From: Phallusia mammillata
Taxonomy: Eukaryota; Chordata; Ascidiacea; Phlebobranchia; Ascidiidae
NCBI GenBank assembly: GCA_003260075.1
Contig: QLIY01000119.1
Span: 62,001-126,000 of the forward strand
Length of the DNA stretch: 64,000 nucleotides
Direction of reading: 5' to 3'
The translations under genes were made by a program, and so were the position numbers. The notes beneath the pieces were generated by a model that worked only from the letters and a program-made list of their open reading frames with translations, searched no databases and had not been told where the DNA came from. Positions 1-13,222 of the stretch are shown here, piece after piece (position 1 is the stretch's first letter; every line of letters begins with the position of its first letter).

Positions 1-301
1 TCGACCATGATGTCATCACACCTGCTGTGGTGCAAACGTAGCGACAAATTCGTGGATGCCGTTAGCTTGCAGAACGCCCGCCCTCGGTTCGATGTAGAAA
101 GCAGAAGAGTTATCGGGATAAAAATCAAATTTCTCCCATCTGCCTTCTTTATCAGTAGCGAGAGATTCCAGAGCCGATGTGAGGTTGGGTTTAAGGACGT
201 GCCAAGAGAAAGGCATTTCCACGTTTCTGAAAAAAACATACTATTACTTTAAAAAGGATTTTTTTCAACCATTTTGTGTCCCAACTGTAATCCCCCCCCC
301 C
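1..301. repeat. DLEC1: Duplicate of a DLEC1 exon joined by a C-run
   Basis: Bases 1-290 repeat about 735-1045, including the exon with MPFSWHVLKPNL (copy 226-22 versus 970-766). Ten C at 292-301 mark the join. The copies differ by scattered SNPs; the exon is read once in the DLEC1 model. Confidence 0.85.
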
Positions 302-3300
302 TAGTTGGAGTCACAACAAAACTATCTAAATGTGATTGTTTTAAGTGTATACACAATGTATACATTGTTCACAAATGATTACAAAGAATCGGCATCCTAA
401 GTAATAAAGCGACACTCACTTGTACGCTCGATGTCGACCTGTTTAGACGCGGTGCTGACTCATCTCGTTTGTCCGAAGGTGACTCAGCGTTTATCATACC
501 GTTAACGTCAGCTTTTATGAAAGGCGACTTAGGCTTGACGACGTCATGTTTTGGATCGGGTATGTTGCTTAGCACCAGGTGCATGACGTTGTTGTACTCG
601 CCGACCTGAACACAGTCAACATATGACGTCATTAAAATTCGGCGATGACGTCAGAAAGAAGTTTCTAATTATAAAAGTATTTTATTTGTAATTAACAAAT
701 TAGATCATAACGTAATAATATGACGTCATTTGTGCGTGCAACCATCGGCCATGACGTCATCGCACCTGCTGTGGTGCAAACGTAGCGACGAATTCGTGAA
801 TGCCATTAGCCTGCAGAATGCCTGCCCTCGGTTCGATGTAGAAAGCAGAAGAATTGTCGGGATAAAAATCAAACTTCTCCCATCTGCCTTCTTTATCAGT
901 AGCGAGAGACTCGAGGGCCGAGGTGAGGTTGGGTTTGAGGACGTGCCAAGAGAAAGGCATCTCTACGTTTCTGAAAAAACATACTACTACTTTAAAAAGG
1001 ATTTTTTTTTAACCATTTTGTGTTGGTTTCCAATCCCAACTGTAATTCACTTTAAAAGTCTCGGTTAAAACGGATTCGGTTAATCCCTAACTTTGCCTAA
1101 TTTAGACAAAACTCCGAATAAACCGAGGTTTAGTGTATATATATACCTAGATCGGGATATTTTTAGAAATATATTTCTATTAGATATATGGAAGTGCCTT
1201 ACACCAGTAGAGCAATCGATGCTATGTTGAACCATTTTGTGTTGATTACTCAACAAAACACACTCCGATTAACAGAGTTTCTTTTTATTTAAAATCGATT
1301 TAAACGAATGCCACCTTAGAAGTGTTGATATTAAATTAAAAAACGTATACACCTGCACATAATTACTTTCAATATTTTAAATGAGTTTCGAGTTTTTGCT
1401 TTAAAAAAAGCAACAAAAAAGTTTTGCAATTACCATTTTTGTTTCACTTTATTTTCAACTTTTCAATTTAACCAAGACTGGTTAAAACTTTTGTTTCTCT
1501 AAAAACCACAAAAAGTGAACTTAAAAAATTTAAATGTGGCACAAAATCAAGTAATATGAAACTCAGAAAAAAAACTCACGTGGAATTGTGAACGATAATT
1601 TGTCGCATGTAGAATGAATGTGGATTGAGAGGTGGAAATCGGATCAGGTGGTCAGCTGTGAGGTCAACCACCTCCCCAACATGCGGTTCTTCCTCTCCAC
1701 CGTCGGACACACTGACCAGCTCAACAGCGGCGGACTGACCCTCCCCTGTGTCAAAAAGAAGGAAAGCTTTTAAGATAGTTGTTTTTTTTAGGGATGAGTT
1801 ACTTTCGCCTAGGTCTAGTAACTAATTTTTGTGCAATGAAAATGAGCCACGAAAGAAAAAAGGTTGAGAACCACTAGACTCTAGTTAATTAAGTCAGGCA
1901 AAATGATAACAAACAACAAGAGAAAAAAACGTACTAATTTTTTTCAAAAAAGAAGCTTTTTCCCTCGTCACCTTTCATAAACAAAATTTAAAGGCAGTTT
2001 CCGAGGTTTTGTTTTAAGTTTGACTAAGACAATAGAGCATTATATTTTTTCATCACAACATTAACTAAAGTTTTTTTCATGACAACACTAATAAAACGGT
2101 CCTTCCCCCCCCCCCCCCCCCCCCCCCCCCTTATATTTTAAGTATTTTTAAGTTTGTAAAACACATTTTTTCCAACGGTTTTCGATACGCACCATAAGCG
2201 TACAATTACGCACATTTAAGTAGCCCTCTGACATTTGTGCAATTTCACTAATTTTTTATGCTAACCGCCAAAAAATTACACAAATAAATCATTTTAAACC
2301 AACAAAGCAAAATATTGAACCATTCAACCAATCTGAACCACATGTGCTTAAATACGACCCCCCCCCCCCTAAGTTTGACTAAGACAATAGAGCATTATAT
2401 TTTTTCATGACAACATTAACTAAAGTTTTTTTCTTGACAACACTAATAAAACGATCCTTCACAGCTTTCGCGTACATATTTCAAGTATTTTTAAGTTTGT
2501 AAAACACATCTTTTCCAATGGTCTTCGATACGCACCACAAGCGTACAATTACGCACATTTAAGTACCCCTCTGACTTTTGTGAGATTTCACTAATTTTTT
2601 ATGCTAACCGCCAAAACATTACACAAATAAATCATTTTAAACCAATAAAGAAAAATATTGAACCATTGAACCAATCTGAACCACGTGTGCTTAAAAACGA
2701 CCAAAACTGACCTTGTATGGTGAATTCCTTTACTTGGCAATTGTCACAGACCATTACAAGCTCCTCTTTGTATTTATCCGTTTCGCCAGGGGAGAATATA
2801 AGTTCAAGGGCGGTGGTCTGACCGGCCAAAACCTCAAACACAGCGGGGCGAATTTGGAAAACTCCAAGATCCAGACAACTTGGGTTCACCAGGGTCTAAT
2901 TCAAATCAATAAATCAGACGTTTTTACATTTTACAAGACGTTTTTTACAAGTATAAACAACTAGATCAGGGGTGAGTAACTTGCGGCAGGAACGCCAAAT
3001 ACAGCCCATCGATCAAAGGCTGTGCGTCCCGCACGGACACTTGGATTTCAAATGTATTGGCAAACGTGTCCAAATTAATATATACTCTGAGAAGATTAAT
3101 GCACCCGGTTCTATTTTTCTGCGACCTGAAAATATGCGGCTAAAATCAAATGAGAATTTTTTCTTGTAAAATTACCTTGTGTTAAATAAAGGTGCGGCCC
3201 GTGTTTTCGTTAAAATTAAAAAATTGTGTTTGGCCCCGTAGTGATAAAGGTTGTACACCCCTGAACCAGATAACTTTTAAAAAATACTGAAAACGAAGTA

Positions 3301-6300
3301 CGTAAACAAAAACGTTTAACGTATTGTAGGGTGCTTTTTTTAGATCTAATCTCTGGCCTAAAGTATGTAATATGTCCCAATATTTGTGCAAATAAAGTAA
3401 ACCTCGGTCAATCCGGACCCGTTTGGACCCAAAATAAATTCCGAAATGGTTGAAGGCTTACCACATTACAAATCATTTGTACCTCAAGTTTCGTCCGAAA
3501 TACGCGAAGATTCGGGTGAACCGAGGTTTACTTTACCTTTTAAATGAAAACTTAAAACCTTCTTGTTTTGCTAAATTTATCTAAAACTGACCTAATTGCA
3601 ATGCATTGTTACAGAAAAAATATCAACGAATGAATTAGGCCAAAGGCAACATAAGACTACAACCTTAGGCTCACCTTGAAATTGGAAGCCGGCCAAGATG
3701 GTTTTCGCAAAATGCAAAACCTCCCGTTCCCGCCCATATTTTTGATTGACAGGTCCGTAGCTTTGACGCCGCCCACAAGGCAAAATCCACATTGAATGTT
3801 GTCAGCCACTAAAAACATAATGTGTTACGTTGATTGAAGTTGAGTTAGTTTTACTTGGTGAATAAAAACATAGCGACACAATTGCACTAACTAAAAGCCA
3901 GTCAAATTTGCGTTAAATCCCGCCGGTTTGTAAAAATCAAACAATTTATGTGTTTTTCCCTATTACCACTGTATTATTATGGACACAACCCCCCCCCCAT
4001 TAATAGGGCTGGCTTACTTTATTTATTTATTAGTTTATTAATTTGACTTTCATGATTATCAAAAGAAGTCAATGCGCCCTTTCTAATCATGCAATGCGCC
4101 ACGTTTGGTGCATGCGCCATAGGTTGGCCACCACTGCTCTAGTGCTTAACCATGGGTTATACTACTTGTGTTTTATATATACTTCGGAAAGCACTACATT
4201 GAATAATAACTCACTTGTAAGAACTGGTGGTGTCCTCTTTGCCCTAATCTTTACCACCAAAGGGCAGGAGGCTTGTGAGAGTATCTCAACTTCATCATAA
4301 TAATCAGCTAAAGAATCAGGCATGAAACGAATGCAATAGTGGGCACTCATTCCAGGAGCCACAAACCCATCTGAACCAGGATACTTCCCTAAAGGAAACC
4401 AATATCGAACATAGACACCGTTTTTGATTCTCAAATCTAGGACTAGTTGACCAAAAAACGGGACTAACACAAGTACTGCAAAACTGTAGAAGTAACTGTG
4501 TTTATAATGACACCCCCCCCCCATCAGGCATGAAACGAATGCAATAGTGGGCACTCATTCCAGGAGCCACGAAGCCATCTGAACCAGGATATTTCCCTAA
4601 AGGAAACCAATATCGAAAATAGACACAGTTTTTGATTCTCAAATCTAGGACTAGTTGACCAAAAAACGGGACTATCACAAGTACTGCAGAACTGTAGAAG
4701 ATGTAGACTGTGTTTATAATGACTTGTTATAAGCATTGTCCAATTGCTTTTAGGCAACCATCACAGCAATAACAAAATTTTACAAAACTAAAAGTCATAA
4801 TTTTTTGGTACCAACCAAGTCCAAGGGAAAAGAATGATGATTTTGGGGGCAGCACCCTCAGTTGACGACTAACTGCGCTTACATTTCTTAGTTCCAGAGT
4901 TGCCTAAATACCAAAAATACACTTGTAAATTAGAATCAGGCAAAATAAAATGTTTGTGGTGATGCTTAGGACTTTAGACTGGTTTTTTTAGTTCTTAAAC
5001 TCAAACCATGTCTAAGTTACGTTTAAACACAAGATGTTGTTTGTTTTTTTGTGAAAATTTACAACTTGTAAGATTGAAAACTGTTGTGTTCACATGTGGC
5101 TAACTAAAAACATGGCTAAACACTATTTTGTAGATGAGTGAAGTTAATTATAAGGTAAAATTTTTTAATTTGTTTTTTTGCCAGCAAAAGTCATTGCATA
5201 AAGTCAAGTCATTTGCTGAACAGGATTTAAATCAAATCTTTTGACAAACTATGACTTCTAATGGTTGAGTTTAGTGTCAGTTTTTTATGTTAACCACACA
5301 GATGTGTTGTATGATAGATTTGGTTTACAGTCACCTACAGCNCTATTTTAACAAAAAAAAACATTTTTACGCAACAAAGCGCACAGGCGTTTGGCCTACT
5401 AGACCTAGAGCCCTAGACCAGTGGTTCCCAAACTTTTTTTGTCGCGACCCAAATACTTACCAAAATGTTGTTTTGTGGCTTCTCGCGAACCATGGACATG
5501 CATTCTTACTATTTGGGTTGTATTTTTGTTTATAAATCAGGAAAGCTTTTCGAAAATTACTACACCAGTTTGAAAAATAAAAAAACATCAAACCAAAATT
5601 ATTCGTTTTTCTCCCCCCCCCCCGCTACGAAACGTAGATGCTCTTATTGTCACAAAAACTGGCGACCCAAAACAATTTACAAGCGACCCAACTTTGGGCA
5701 GCTACCCATAGGTTGGGAAACACTGACCTACAGAACTGTAAAAAACACATGGAAATTACCTCATAAACACGGCCAACTGTCCATTCTGTGAACTGTACAA
5801 CTGCAGGGTTGGAAGCGAAAACTTGTACATCTTCATCACTTGTTCTGTAAAAAAATAAAATGTGCAAAAAAAGTGTTTTTGACAAACAACACATAAATAG
5901 GATTTTTTACTGTAATCTAGTATGCAACCTACATCCTTAAAAATCAAACTATACCTTTTCACACAATATTACTAAAAAAAAGAATGGAATGATTGATTAC
6001 TTACATTTCTTTTACAACTTCTCTGCCAGCCTTTAAAACCATTTTCTTTGGTTGTTCTTTAGTGAGAAGTTTGGAACCCTTTGGCTCAGTCAAAGGCAAG
6101 TATCGTGGGTTCTTTAAAAAGTTGTGCCTGTATGAAGATTTGTCATTTTATTTTTTTATTTTTTGTAAATTTATTTTGTATTTTATCATCCCAATAAGCC
6201 TTAAAAAAGATGCAAAATGACGTAAAAAAATGCAATGCAAGTTGTTGGACTTTAGCGATTTCGTACTGCTACAATTAAAATCTGCTACCAGTAAACATGT

Positions 6301-9300
6301 TTCATTTTGGCTGAGCAACACAACACCAATAGAACATTTGGCAATCAGTTTCTCCAAGAGCTATTATGCTGTCACACATATACTACATGTTAATCACAGT
6401 GATTTTTTTTCATAACTGTAATTTACCACATCTATCTGTAGAGTACTCTTGGTTGCGTGATAAACGTAAAAACTGCAAGTAAAGCACAAAATGCACTATG
6501 CATTGTCGAAAAGTTTTTGCTAATTAAAATGTTTTGATTAAATTCCTATTAACTAAATTAGGCTAGCATACCACTTGGAATGCCTTTGCTGGCCGCTAGT
6601 GGTATGCATAACTCAATTTAGGAACCACGGCCCTAGATACTATTATACATGTAATCACAAGGTCATGGGTTCTAATCCCGTCATGGTCACTTGTGTTTCC
6701 TTGAGCAAGAAACTTAAGTGGCATTGCTCCAACCCAGTGGTTCACGATGAGTTGAACTAAATTGAAGACACCAACTGCCTAATCCGAAAAAATCATATCC
6801 CCCCCCCCCCCCCCCCCCCCCCCAATAAAAACAGGCAGCTCGACGGCGGACTCATTGTGAGCATAATGCATTCAGGCGTTGCCCGCCCACAGAGGATAAA
6901 AATGCCCCCCCCCCTTTTGTAAATTTATTTTGTATTTTATCATCCCAATAAGCCTTAAAAAAAGAAACAAAATTACGTAAAAAAACATTGTCAAAATTTT
7001 TNTTGTTATAAGCATTGTCCAATTGCTTTTAGGCAACCATCACAGCAATAACAAAACCTTACAAACTAAAACGTCATAATTTTTTGGTACTAACCAAGTC
7101 CAAGGGAAAAGAATGATGATTTGGGGGGCAGCACCCTCAGTTGACGACTAACTGCGCTTACATTTCTCAGTTCCAGAGTTGCCTAAATACCAAAAATACA
7201 CTTGTAAATTACAATTAGGCAAAATAAAATATTTGTGGTGATGGCCTTTGGATTGGGGGGGGGGGTTCCGACACTCAAGCCATGTCTAAGTTATATTTAA
7301 ATACAAGCAGTTGCTTTGCAAACATTTACAACTTTAAAGATTGAAAACTGTTGCGTTTTTTGTGAAGTCAAGCCTTTCATTGAGCAGGACTTAAATAAAC
7401 TGTTTTCACATTTTAACACTTGTAATAGTTGAGTTTAGTGTGAGTTATTATGTTAATCATACATATGTGTTGGATAATGGATTTAGTTTTAAGTCATCTG
7501 CCTAAAAAATAAAAACACAGCAATTACCTCATAAACACGGCCAACTGTCCATTCTGTGAACTGCACAACTGCAGGGTTTGAAGCAAAAACTTGAACATCT
7601 TCATCACTTGTTCTGCAAAAAAATGAATGAAACTTGCAAAAAAATGTTTTTGACAAATAATACACACTTAGGATTTTTTACTGTAATTTAGTATGCAACA
7701 CATACCTCTAAATACGACACACTCCTTTTTTCACACAAAATTATTCAAAAAGAGGAATGATATGATTAAATACTTACATTTCTTTCACAACTTCTCGGCC
7801 TGCTTTTAAAACCATTTTCTTTGGTTGTTCTTTAGTAAGGAGTTTGGAACCCTTTGGCTCAGTCAAAGGCAAGTATCGTGGGTTCTTTAAAAAGTTGTGC
7901 CTGTATGAAGATTTGTCATTTTATTTTTTTATTTTTTGTAAATTTATTTTGTATTTTATCATCCCAATAAGCCTTAAAAAAGATGCAAAATGACGTAAAA
8001 AAATGCAATGCAAGTTGTTGGACTTTAGCGATTTCGTACTGCTACAATTAAAATCTGCTACCAGTAAAAATGTTTCATTTTGGCTGAGCAACACAACACC
8101 AATAGAACATTTGGCAATCAGTTTCTCCAAGAGCTATTATGCTGTCACACATATACTACATGTTAATCACAGTGATTTTTTTTCATAACTGTAATTTACC
8201 ACATCTATCTGTAGAGTACTCTTGGTTGCGTGATAAACGTAAAAACTGCAAGTAAAGCACAAAATGCACTATGCATTGTCGAAAAGTTTTTGCTGATTAA
8301 AATGTTTTGATTAAATTCCTATTAACTAAATTAGGCTAGCATACCACTTGGAATGCCTTTGCTGGCCGCTAGTGGTATGCATAACTCAATTTAGGAACCA
8401 CGGCCCTAGATACTATTATACATGTAATCACAAGGTCATGGGTTCTAATCCCGTCATGGTCACTTGTGTTTCCTTGAGCAAGAAACTTAAGTGGCATTGC
8501 TCCAACCCAGTGGTTCACGATGAGTTGAACTAAATTGAAGTCACCAACTGCCTAATCCGAAAAAATCATATAAAAAATGATCAACGGACTTGCAATAAAA
8601 ACAGGCAGCTCGACGGCGGACTCATTGTGAGCATAATGCATTCAGGCGTTGCCCGCCCACAGAGGATAAAAATGAAACAAACTAGAAAGGTGGCTTTCTG
8701 ATATACTTCCATTTTATATATTCTATACGATATTTACCAATTTACTATACACATCATTTGATCTACATATATGATTGTTTTTGCAAGCAAAAACAGATGG
8801 GTCCCCACACGCGCGTTTGTGCGGATTTAACGTCCTGGTTATTTTTAGATTCTTAAGAAAAAACTTAACCAACTTTAGTAATAACCCAGCTTTAAAAGTT
8901 TTGTCCGTATTCTTTTTGCATCATTGATGTCATATAATTACAAAAAAAAACAGTACAAAAGAATGGGAAAAATACTTTTAATTTAATTTCATGCTTTGAC
9001 CTTGATATTGTCGTTCAAGGTCAGTTTTTAACACAATTTTCCACAACTGAAAATGTGCTTGATACTTAATAAAACGACATAGCATAGCTGCGCAAAAACA
9101 GCTGATTTCTAATCACCGAAACGACTGTCTCGTAAAATNNNNNNNNNNNNNNNNNNNNNNNNNNNNNNNNNNNNNNNNNNNNNNNNNNNNNNNNNNNNNN
9201 NNNNNNNNNNNNNNNNNNNNNNNNNNNNNNNNNNNNNNNNNNNNNNNNNNNNNNNNNNNNNNNNNNNNNNNNNNNNNNNNNNNNNNNNNNNNNNNNNNNN

Positions 9301-12300
9301 NNNNNNNNNNNNNNNNNNNNNNNNNNNNNNNNNNNNNNNNNNNNNNNNNNNNNNNNNNNNNNNNNNNNNNNNNNNNNNNNNNNNNNNNNNNNNNNNNNNN
9401 NNNNNNNNNNNNNNNNNNNNNNNNNNNNNNNNNNNNNNNNNNNNNNNNNNNNNNNNNNNNNNNNNNNNNNNNNNNNNNNNNNNNNNNNNNNNNNNNNNNN
9501 NNNNNNNNNNNNNNNNNNNNNNNNNNNNNNNNNNNNNNNNNNNNNNNNNNNNNNNNNNNNNNNNNNNNNNNNNNNNNNNNNNNNNNNNNNNNNNNACCTA
9601 CAGGTGTACAGAAAATATCTTTGAAATTACAGCCATACAGTAAACCTCCGCTAAAGCGGACTTGGTTAATCAGGATCTTCACCTAATTCAGACAAAACTT
9701 GAGGTACAAATGGTTTAATCAGATTCTTTATTTCGGATTTTGTCTAATCCCAGGAAAATTTGCTCTTTTTACACCATTTTTAAAACCAATCTGGCCGGGA
9801 TTACCCAAGATTTATATACTGTATTTATAACCACATATATTACCAGACATTTTTACGCTTTTGCAAGTGATCAAATTTTACAGTTTTTAAAGAGGGCAGA
9901 ACGACATAGTTTGTCACAATGTTTAAGATATCAATAAAGTTGTACAAAGATGAAATTAATGAGCCTTAACTGAAAGTCTTACCTGGAGGAAGACCAAGTT
10001 TTCCATATTCCTCACTGCCTATATCCCCAGCCACATGATTCAAAGCCTTTTCATCTGCAGCGGTTGCATTGGCTCGTGCCTTCAAGCAAATATTGATATC
10101 ATATAAATTAAGTTACATATAAAACAAGTCAATCGAATGCCAGCATACCTGTATGATATGCTTTTCAACCATATTATATTCTTGCAGTTTCTTTTGATGG
10201 TCTGAATGCACCTAATTAAGCACTTGTTAAAATATGACCAGTACAGTGGTTCTCAACCAGGGCCCATGGTCCCACAGGGGGGGGGGGTCACAATCTGTGT
10301 TCTGGGGGGCCACAGGTATAGATTCACCAGAAACACTCCCTAAAATCCATTTCTTTTTTAACTTTATTCCCTAATTTAATCAACTATTTCCCATACTATT
10401 TGTCTATATTGAGGTTTTTATGATTACTGATTCTTGGTTATTCTATTCAACCTGTTTAAAGTCAAAATTAGTACCGAATTCCAACATGAGATTGCCGGGG
10501 GGGGGGGATATGCTTTTCAACCATATTATATTCTTGCAGTTTCTTTTGATGGTCTGAATGCACCTAATTAAGCACTTGTTAAAATATGACCAGTACAGTG
10601 GTTCTCAACCAGGGCCCATGGTCCCACAGGGGGGGGGGACTTAAAGTCTTACCTGGAGGAAGACCAAGTTTTCCATATTCCTCACTGCCAATATCCCCAG
10701 CCACATGATTCAAAGCCTTTTCATCTGCAGCGGTTGCAGGGGGGGGGGTAAGGTCCCATTACATAAGGCTTGCATATTAGTGTAGTCCCAGTGTGTTTAT
10801 CATCTATCCACTAATTGTGCCCTCTACTTTGTATTAGCTTGTCACATCTCAATGTTGCTTAGCAGTTTGGTAAATATTAAAGTGCAATGGAGCTGTGGAA
10901 TACAATATATGGTTTTCCACGCCTCTGAAGAACCTGACCATATGACATAGTAATAAAAACTCACTTTTTGGACCATCAATCAATTGATGTTCTTCAGTGA
11001 AAATGTCGCTTGGAACAATTAAGTTGTGTGACTTCAGTTTCTCTTCTTCCACACACCATCGAAAATGCGACTGAACTGAAAAAATATGCACTGTTAATTT
11101 CAAAATTCTAAAAAAAATGTTCCCATTAGGTTCTAAACCATGATTAAGCCAACTAACAAACCTACAGGTGTACAGAAAATATCTTTGAAATTACAGGGGG
11201 GGGGGGGGGGGGACCTCCGCTAAAGCGGACTTGGTTAATCAGGATCTTCACCTAATTCAGACAAAACTTGAGGTACAAATGGTTTAATCAGATTCTTTAT
11301 TTCGGATTTTGTCTAATCCCAGGAAAATTTGCTCTTTTTACACCATTTTTAAAACCAATCTGGCCGGGATTACCCAAGATTTATATACTGTATTTATAAC
11401 CACATATATTACCAGACATTTTTACGCTTTTGCAAGTGATCAAATTTTACAGTTTTTAAAGAGGGCAGAACGACATAGTTTGTCACAATGTTTAAGATAT
11501 CAATAAAGTTGTACAAAGATGAAATTAATGAGCCTTAACTGAAAGTCTTACCTGGAGGAAGACCAAGTTTTCCATATTCCTCACTGCCTATATCCCCAGC
11601 CACATGATTCAAAGCCTTTTCATCTGCAGCGGTTGCATTGGCTCGTGCCTTCAAGCAAATATTGATATCATATAAATTAAGTTACATATAAAACAAGTCA
11701 ATCGAATGCCAGCATACCTGTATTATATGCTTTTCAACCATATTGTATTCTTGCAGTTTCTTTTGATGGTCGGCATGTACCTAATTAAGCACTTGTTAAA
11801 CTATGACTAGTACAAGAATGATATAAATTCATGAAAAAACCTTTGCTAGCTGTTCCATACACTTTTTATGAAACTTAGTACTGCCCTCACTGGATCGGGT
11901 CAAGTTGTTTACAGTGTCCTTTGACATAACATCCCTTGTGTAAAGATCTTTGAAAACACTTGCTAAAATATGGGAAACATCCTAAACAGAAAGAATTTAG
12001 TTGTTAAAGTAAATTAAGCCAAATGCAGGATTGTGATAGAATGACAAATTTTGATTATATTAATTTTCACAGTAATGTCATAAAAAATGGACTTTGGCAA
12101 CACCTAGCTTTAACAGATATATAACATGACCATTGACAATTATTTAGTACATCTTCATAATGCAAAAACACTTCAAAAAACTGAAACTGACACTGTCATG
12201 TTTGTGCTAAAAGACATGTTTTTTTCATCACAATAGTGTATTGTTGTGTAAAGATTAATTCTTTCAAGGGGGGGGGGTATGACCATTGACAATCATTTAG

Positions 12301-12606
12301 TACATCTTCATAATGCAAAAACACTTCAAAAAACTGAAACTGTAATGTTTGCTCTAAAATATATGGGTTTTTTCATCACAATAGTGTATTGTTGTGTAAA
12401 GATTAATTCTTTCAAGAATTGGATGTAGGTAAAAAATAATGTAAGATACAAATCCTAATATTTCAAAACTAATGCAATGGGATAGTTCGATCATGCATTA
12501 ACACAAAAAGCGGGGGGGGGGACATAGGGGGTTCATGTTGAGAGATATCTGGAGACAATCTCTGTGGTGTGCCTGGTGGCATAATTTCAGGAGATGGGGC
12601 CTGCAT
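22..12606 (-). CDS. DLEC1: DLEC1/CFAP81-like axonemal protein, N-terminal and middle part (3' end outside window)
   Basis: Spliced gene resembling vertebrate DLEC1, an ASH/MSP-domain protein of motile cilia. Exons in order, with GT-AG borders and matching phases: 12606-about 12523 (putative start, cut by a G-run), 11981-11841 (ILASVFKDLYTRDV), 11780-11718, 11648-11552 (ends LGLPPG), 11075-10965 (FRWCVEEEKLKSHNL), 7900-7778, 7612-7528 (TEWTVGRVYE), 7182-7095 (RQLRVLPPKSSFFSLGL), 4436-4215 (FVAPGMSAHY; RAKRTPPVLT), 3808-3675 (CGFCLVGGVK), 2895-2712 (VMVCDNCQVKEF), 1745-1580, 970-766 (MPFSWHVLKPNL), 605-420. These follow the order of human DLEC1 over roughly its first half. The segment expected between 10965 and 7900 is missing, probably in the N gap 9139-9595. 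Several exons occur two or three times because of assembly duplication. The start is uncertain: an acceptor-like tttag lies just upstream of the ATG. Confidence 0.87.
2016..2705. repeat. Tandem direct duplicate with C-runs in DLEC1 intron
   Basis: About 2016-2357 is repeated at 2371-2705 with small differences. The join is a C-run (2358-2369), and a second run of 26 C lies inside the first copy at 2105-2130. Confidence 0.85.
2969..3263. mobile_element. hAT-like MITE (CAGGGGTG ends)
   Basis: Begins caggggtgagtaacttgcgg and ends aggttgtacacccctg; same family as the nested element at 28712-29019. In a DLEC1 intron. A Tigger/pogo-like fragment follows at 3398-3535. Confidence 0.65.
4310..4725. 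repeat. DLEC1: Duplicate of part of a DLEC1 exon with C-run join
   Basis: About 4315-4512 and 4523-4725 are near-identical and separated by ten C (4513-4522). The run cuts the exon coding FVAPGMSAHYCIRFMPDS, leaving a truncated second copy ending after the Asp codon. Confidence 0.85.
5419..5725. mobile_element. hAT-like MITE (CAGTGGTTCCCAAAC ends)
   Basis: 307-bp element with ends cagtggttcccaaactttt and ggttgggaaacactg, plus internal inverted cgcgaccc/gcgacccaa. It is in an intron of the first DLEC1 block and absent from the second block (about 7500), so it is polymorphic between the two copies. A C-run lies inside at about 5612. Confidence 0.75.
6636..6902 (+). mobile_element. tRNA-derived SINE
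   Basis: B-box-like gggttctaatcccg, then a conserved core (ccttgagcaagaaacttaag; ggcattgctccaaccc) typical of widespread animal SINEs, and a tail with cattcaggcgttgcccgcc. The matching copy is 8409-8674; the tail motif also occurs at 26460-26530 and 26760-26820. Confidence 0.7.
9139..9595. other. Assembly gap (N run)
   Basis: 457 undetermined bases inside DLEC1. The DLEC1 segment expected between the FRWCVEEEKL exon and the NFLKNPRYLP exon is absent from the readable sequence and may lie here. The sequence resumes with a block (9596-10259) repeated at 11160-11825. Confidence 0.99.
9596..11825. repeat. DLEC1: Two full and one partial copy of DLEC1 N-terminal exons
   Basis: 9596-10259 matches 11160-11825. 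Shorter pieces recur at 10508-10628 and 10640-10737. G-runs lie at about 10276, 10498, 10630, 10738 and 11197. The 21-codon exon starting VHSDHQ (10211-10149) or VHADHQ (11780-11718) is present three times in all. Confidence 0.85.
12104..12425. repeat. Direct duplicate joined by G-run
   Basis: Non-coding sequence about 12126-12268 is repeated at 12279-12416 across nine G; it lies in the first DLEC1 intron. Confidence 0.75.
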
Positions 12607-13222
12607 GACTATTGTAACTAAAAGTACTTAACACAAAAACCCAACTGCAAAACAAGAAAAGGTTCTCATATTTTACAACATGATTATATATAGAGAACTA
12701 TGACTTATAAATAGTAAATGTGAAATAGGGATCAACAATTGTTGCAGAGATTGATCTCTAATGTTAACAACAGCACCATAAAACAGGACAATCACAATAT
12801 TCCTAATACTATGGATCTTAAAACAGTAATATTTCAGTTTCATCCGCTATGCTTCCAAAGCAAGTTTTGCCATATGTTTCAACACTTTTTCTATTTGACC
12901 AACAGAACATTCTAGGCATAGAATATTCCAGAACATATTGCACATAAATGTTTCATGATGTTACAAATACTACAGCAACCCATTGCACACTTGTAAACAT
13001 GTTTATTTGAATAAAAAAAAAATTAAAATCGCAAACTTTTTATGTGATTGTTTATTGTTGATCTTTTTGGCAATTAAATTGGACTATACTTTCAAAGCTT
13101 GCCATGTTGCCTAGAACTGGTGATCATTTAAGAAAAGGTGAAAAGGCAGGAAATTTGTAATGAAAATCACATTAAAACCTGGTCTCAGATATCTTGTTTG
13201 GTCTTATATTCTAATATGTTGT

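Larger units (their letters stand above)
4723..8674. repeat. DLEC1: About 2-kb duplicated DLEC1 block
   Basis: About 4723-6798 and 7003-8570 repeat three DLEC1 exons in the same order (4903-4816 and 7182-7095; 5844-5760 and 7612-7528; 6127-6005 and 7900-7778) plus the SINE after them. The first copy has an extra hAT-like element (5419-5725). C-runs (6799-6823, 6905-6914) and one N (7002) sit at the joins. Confidence 0.85.
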
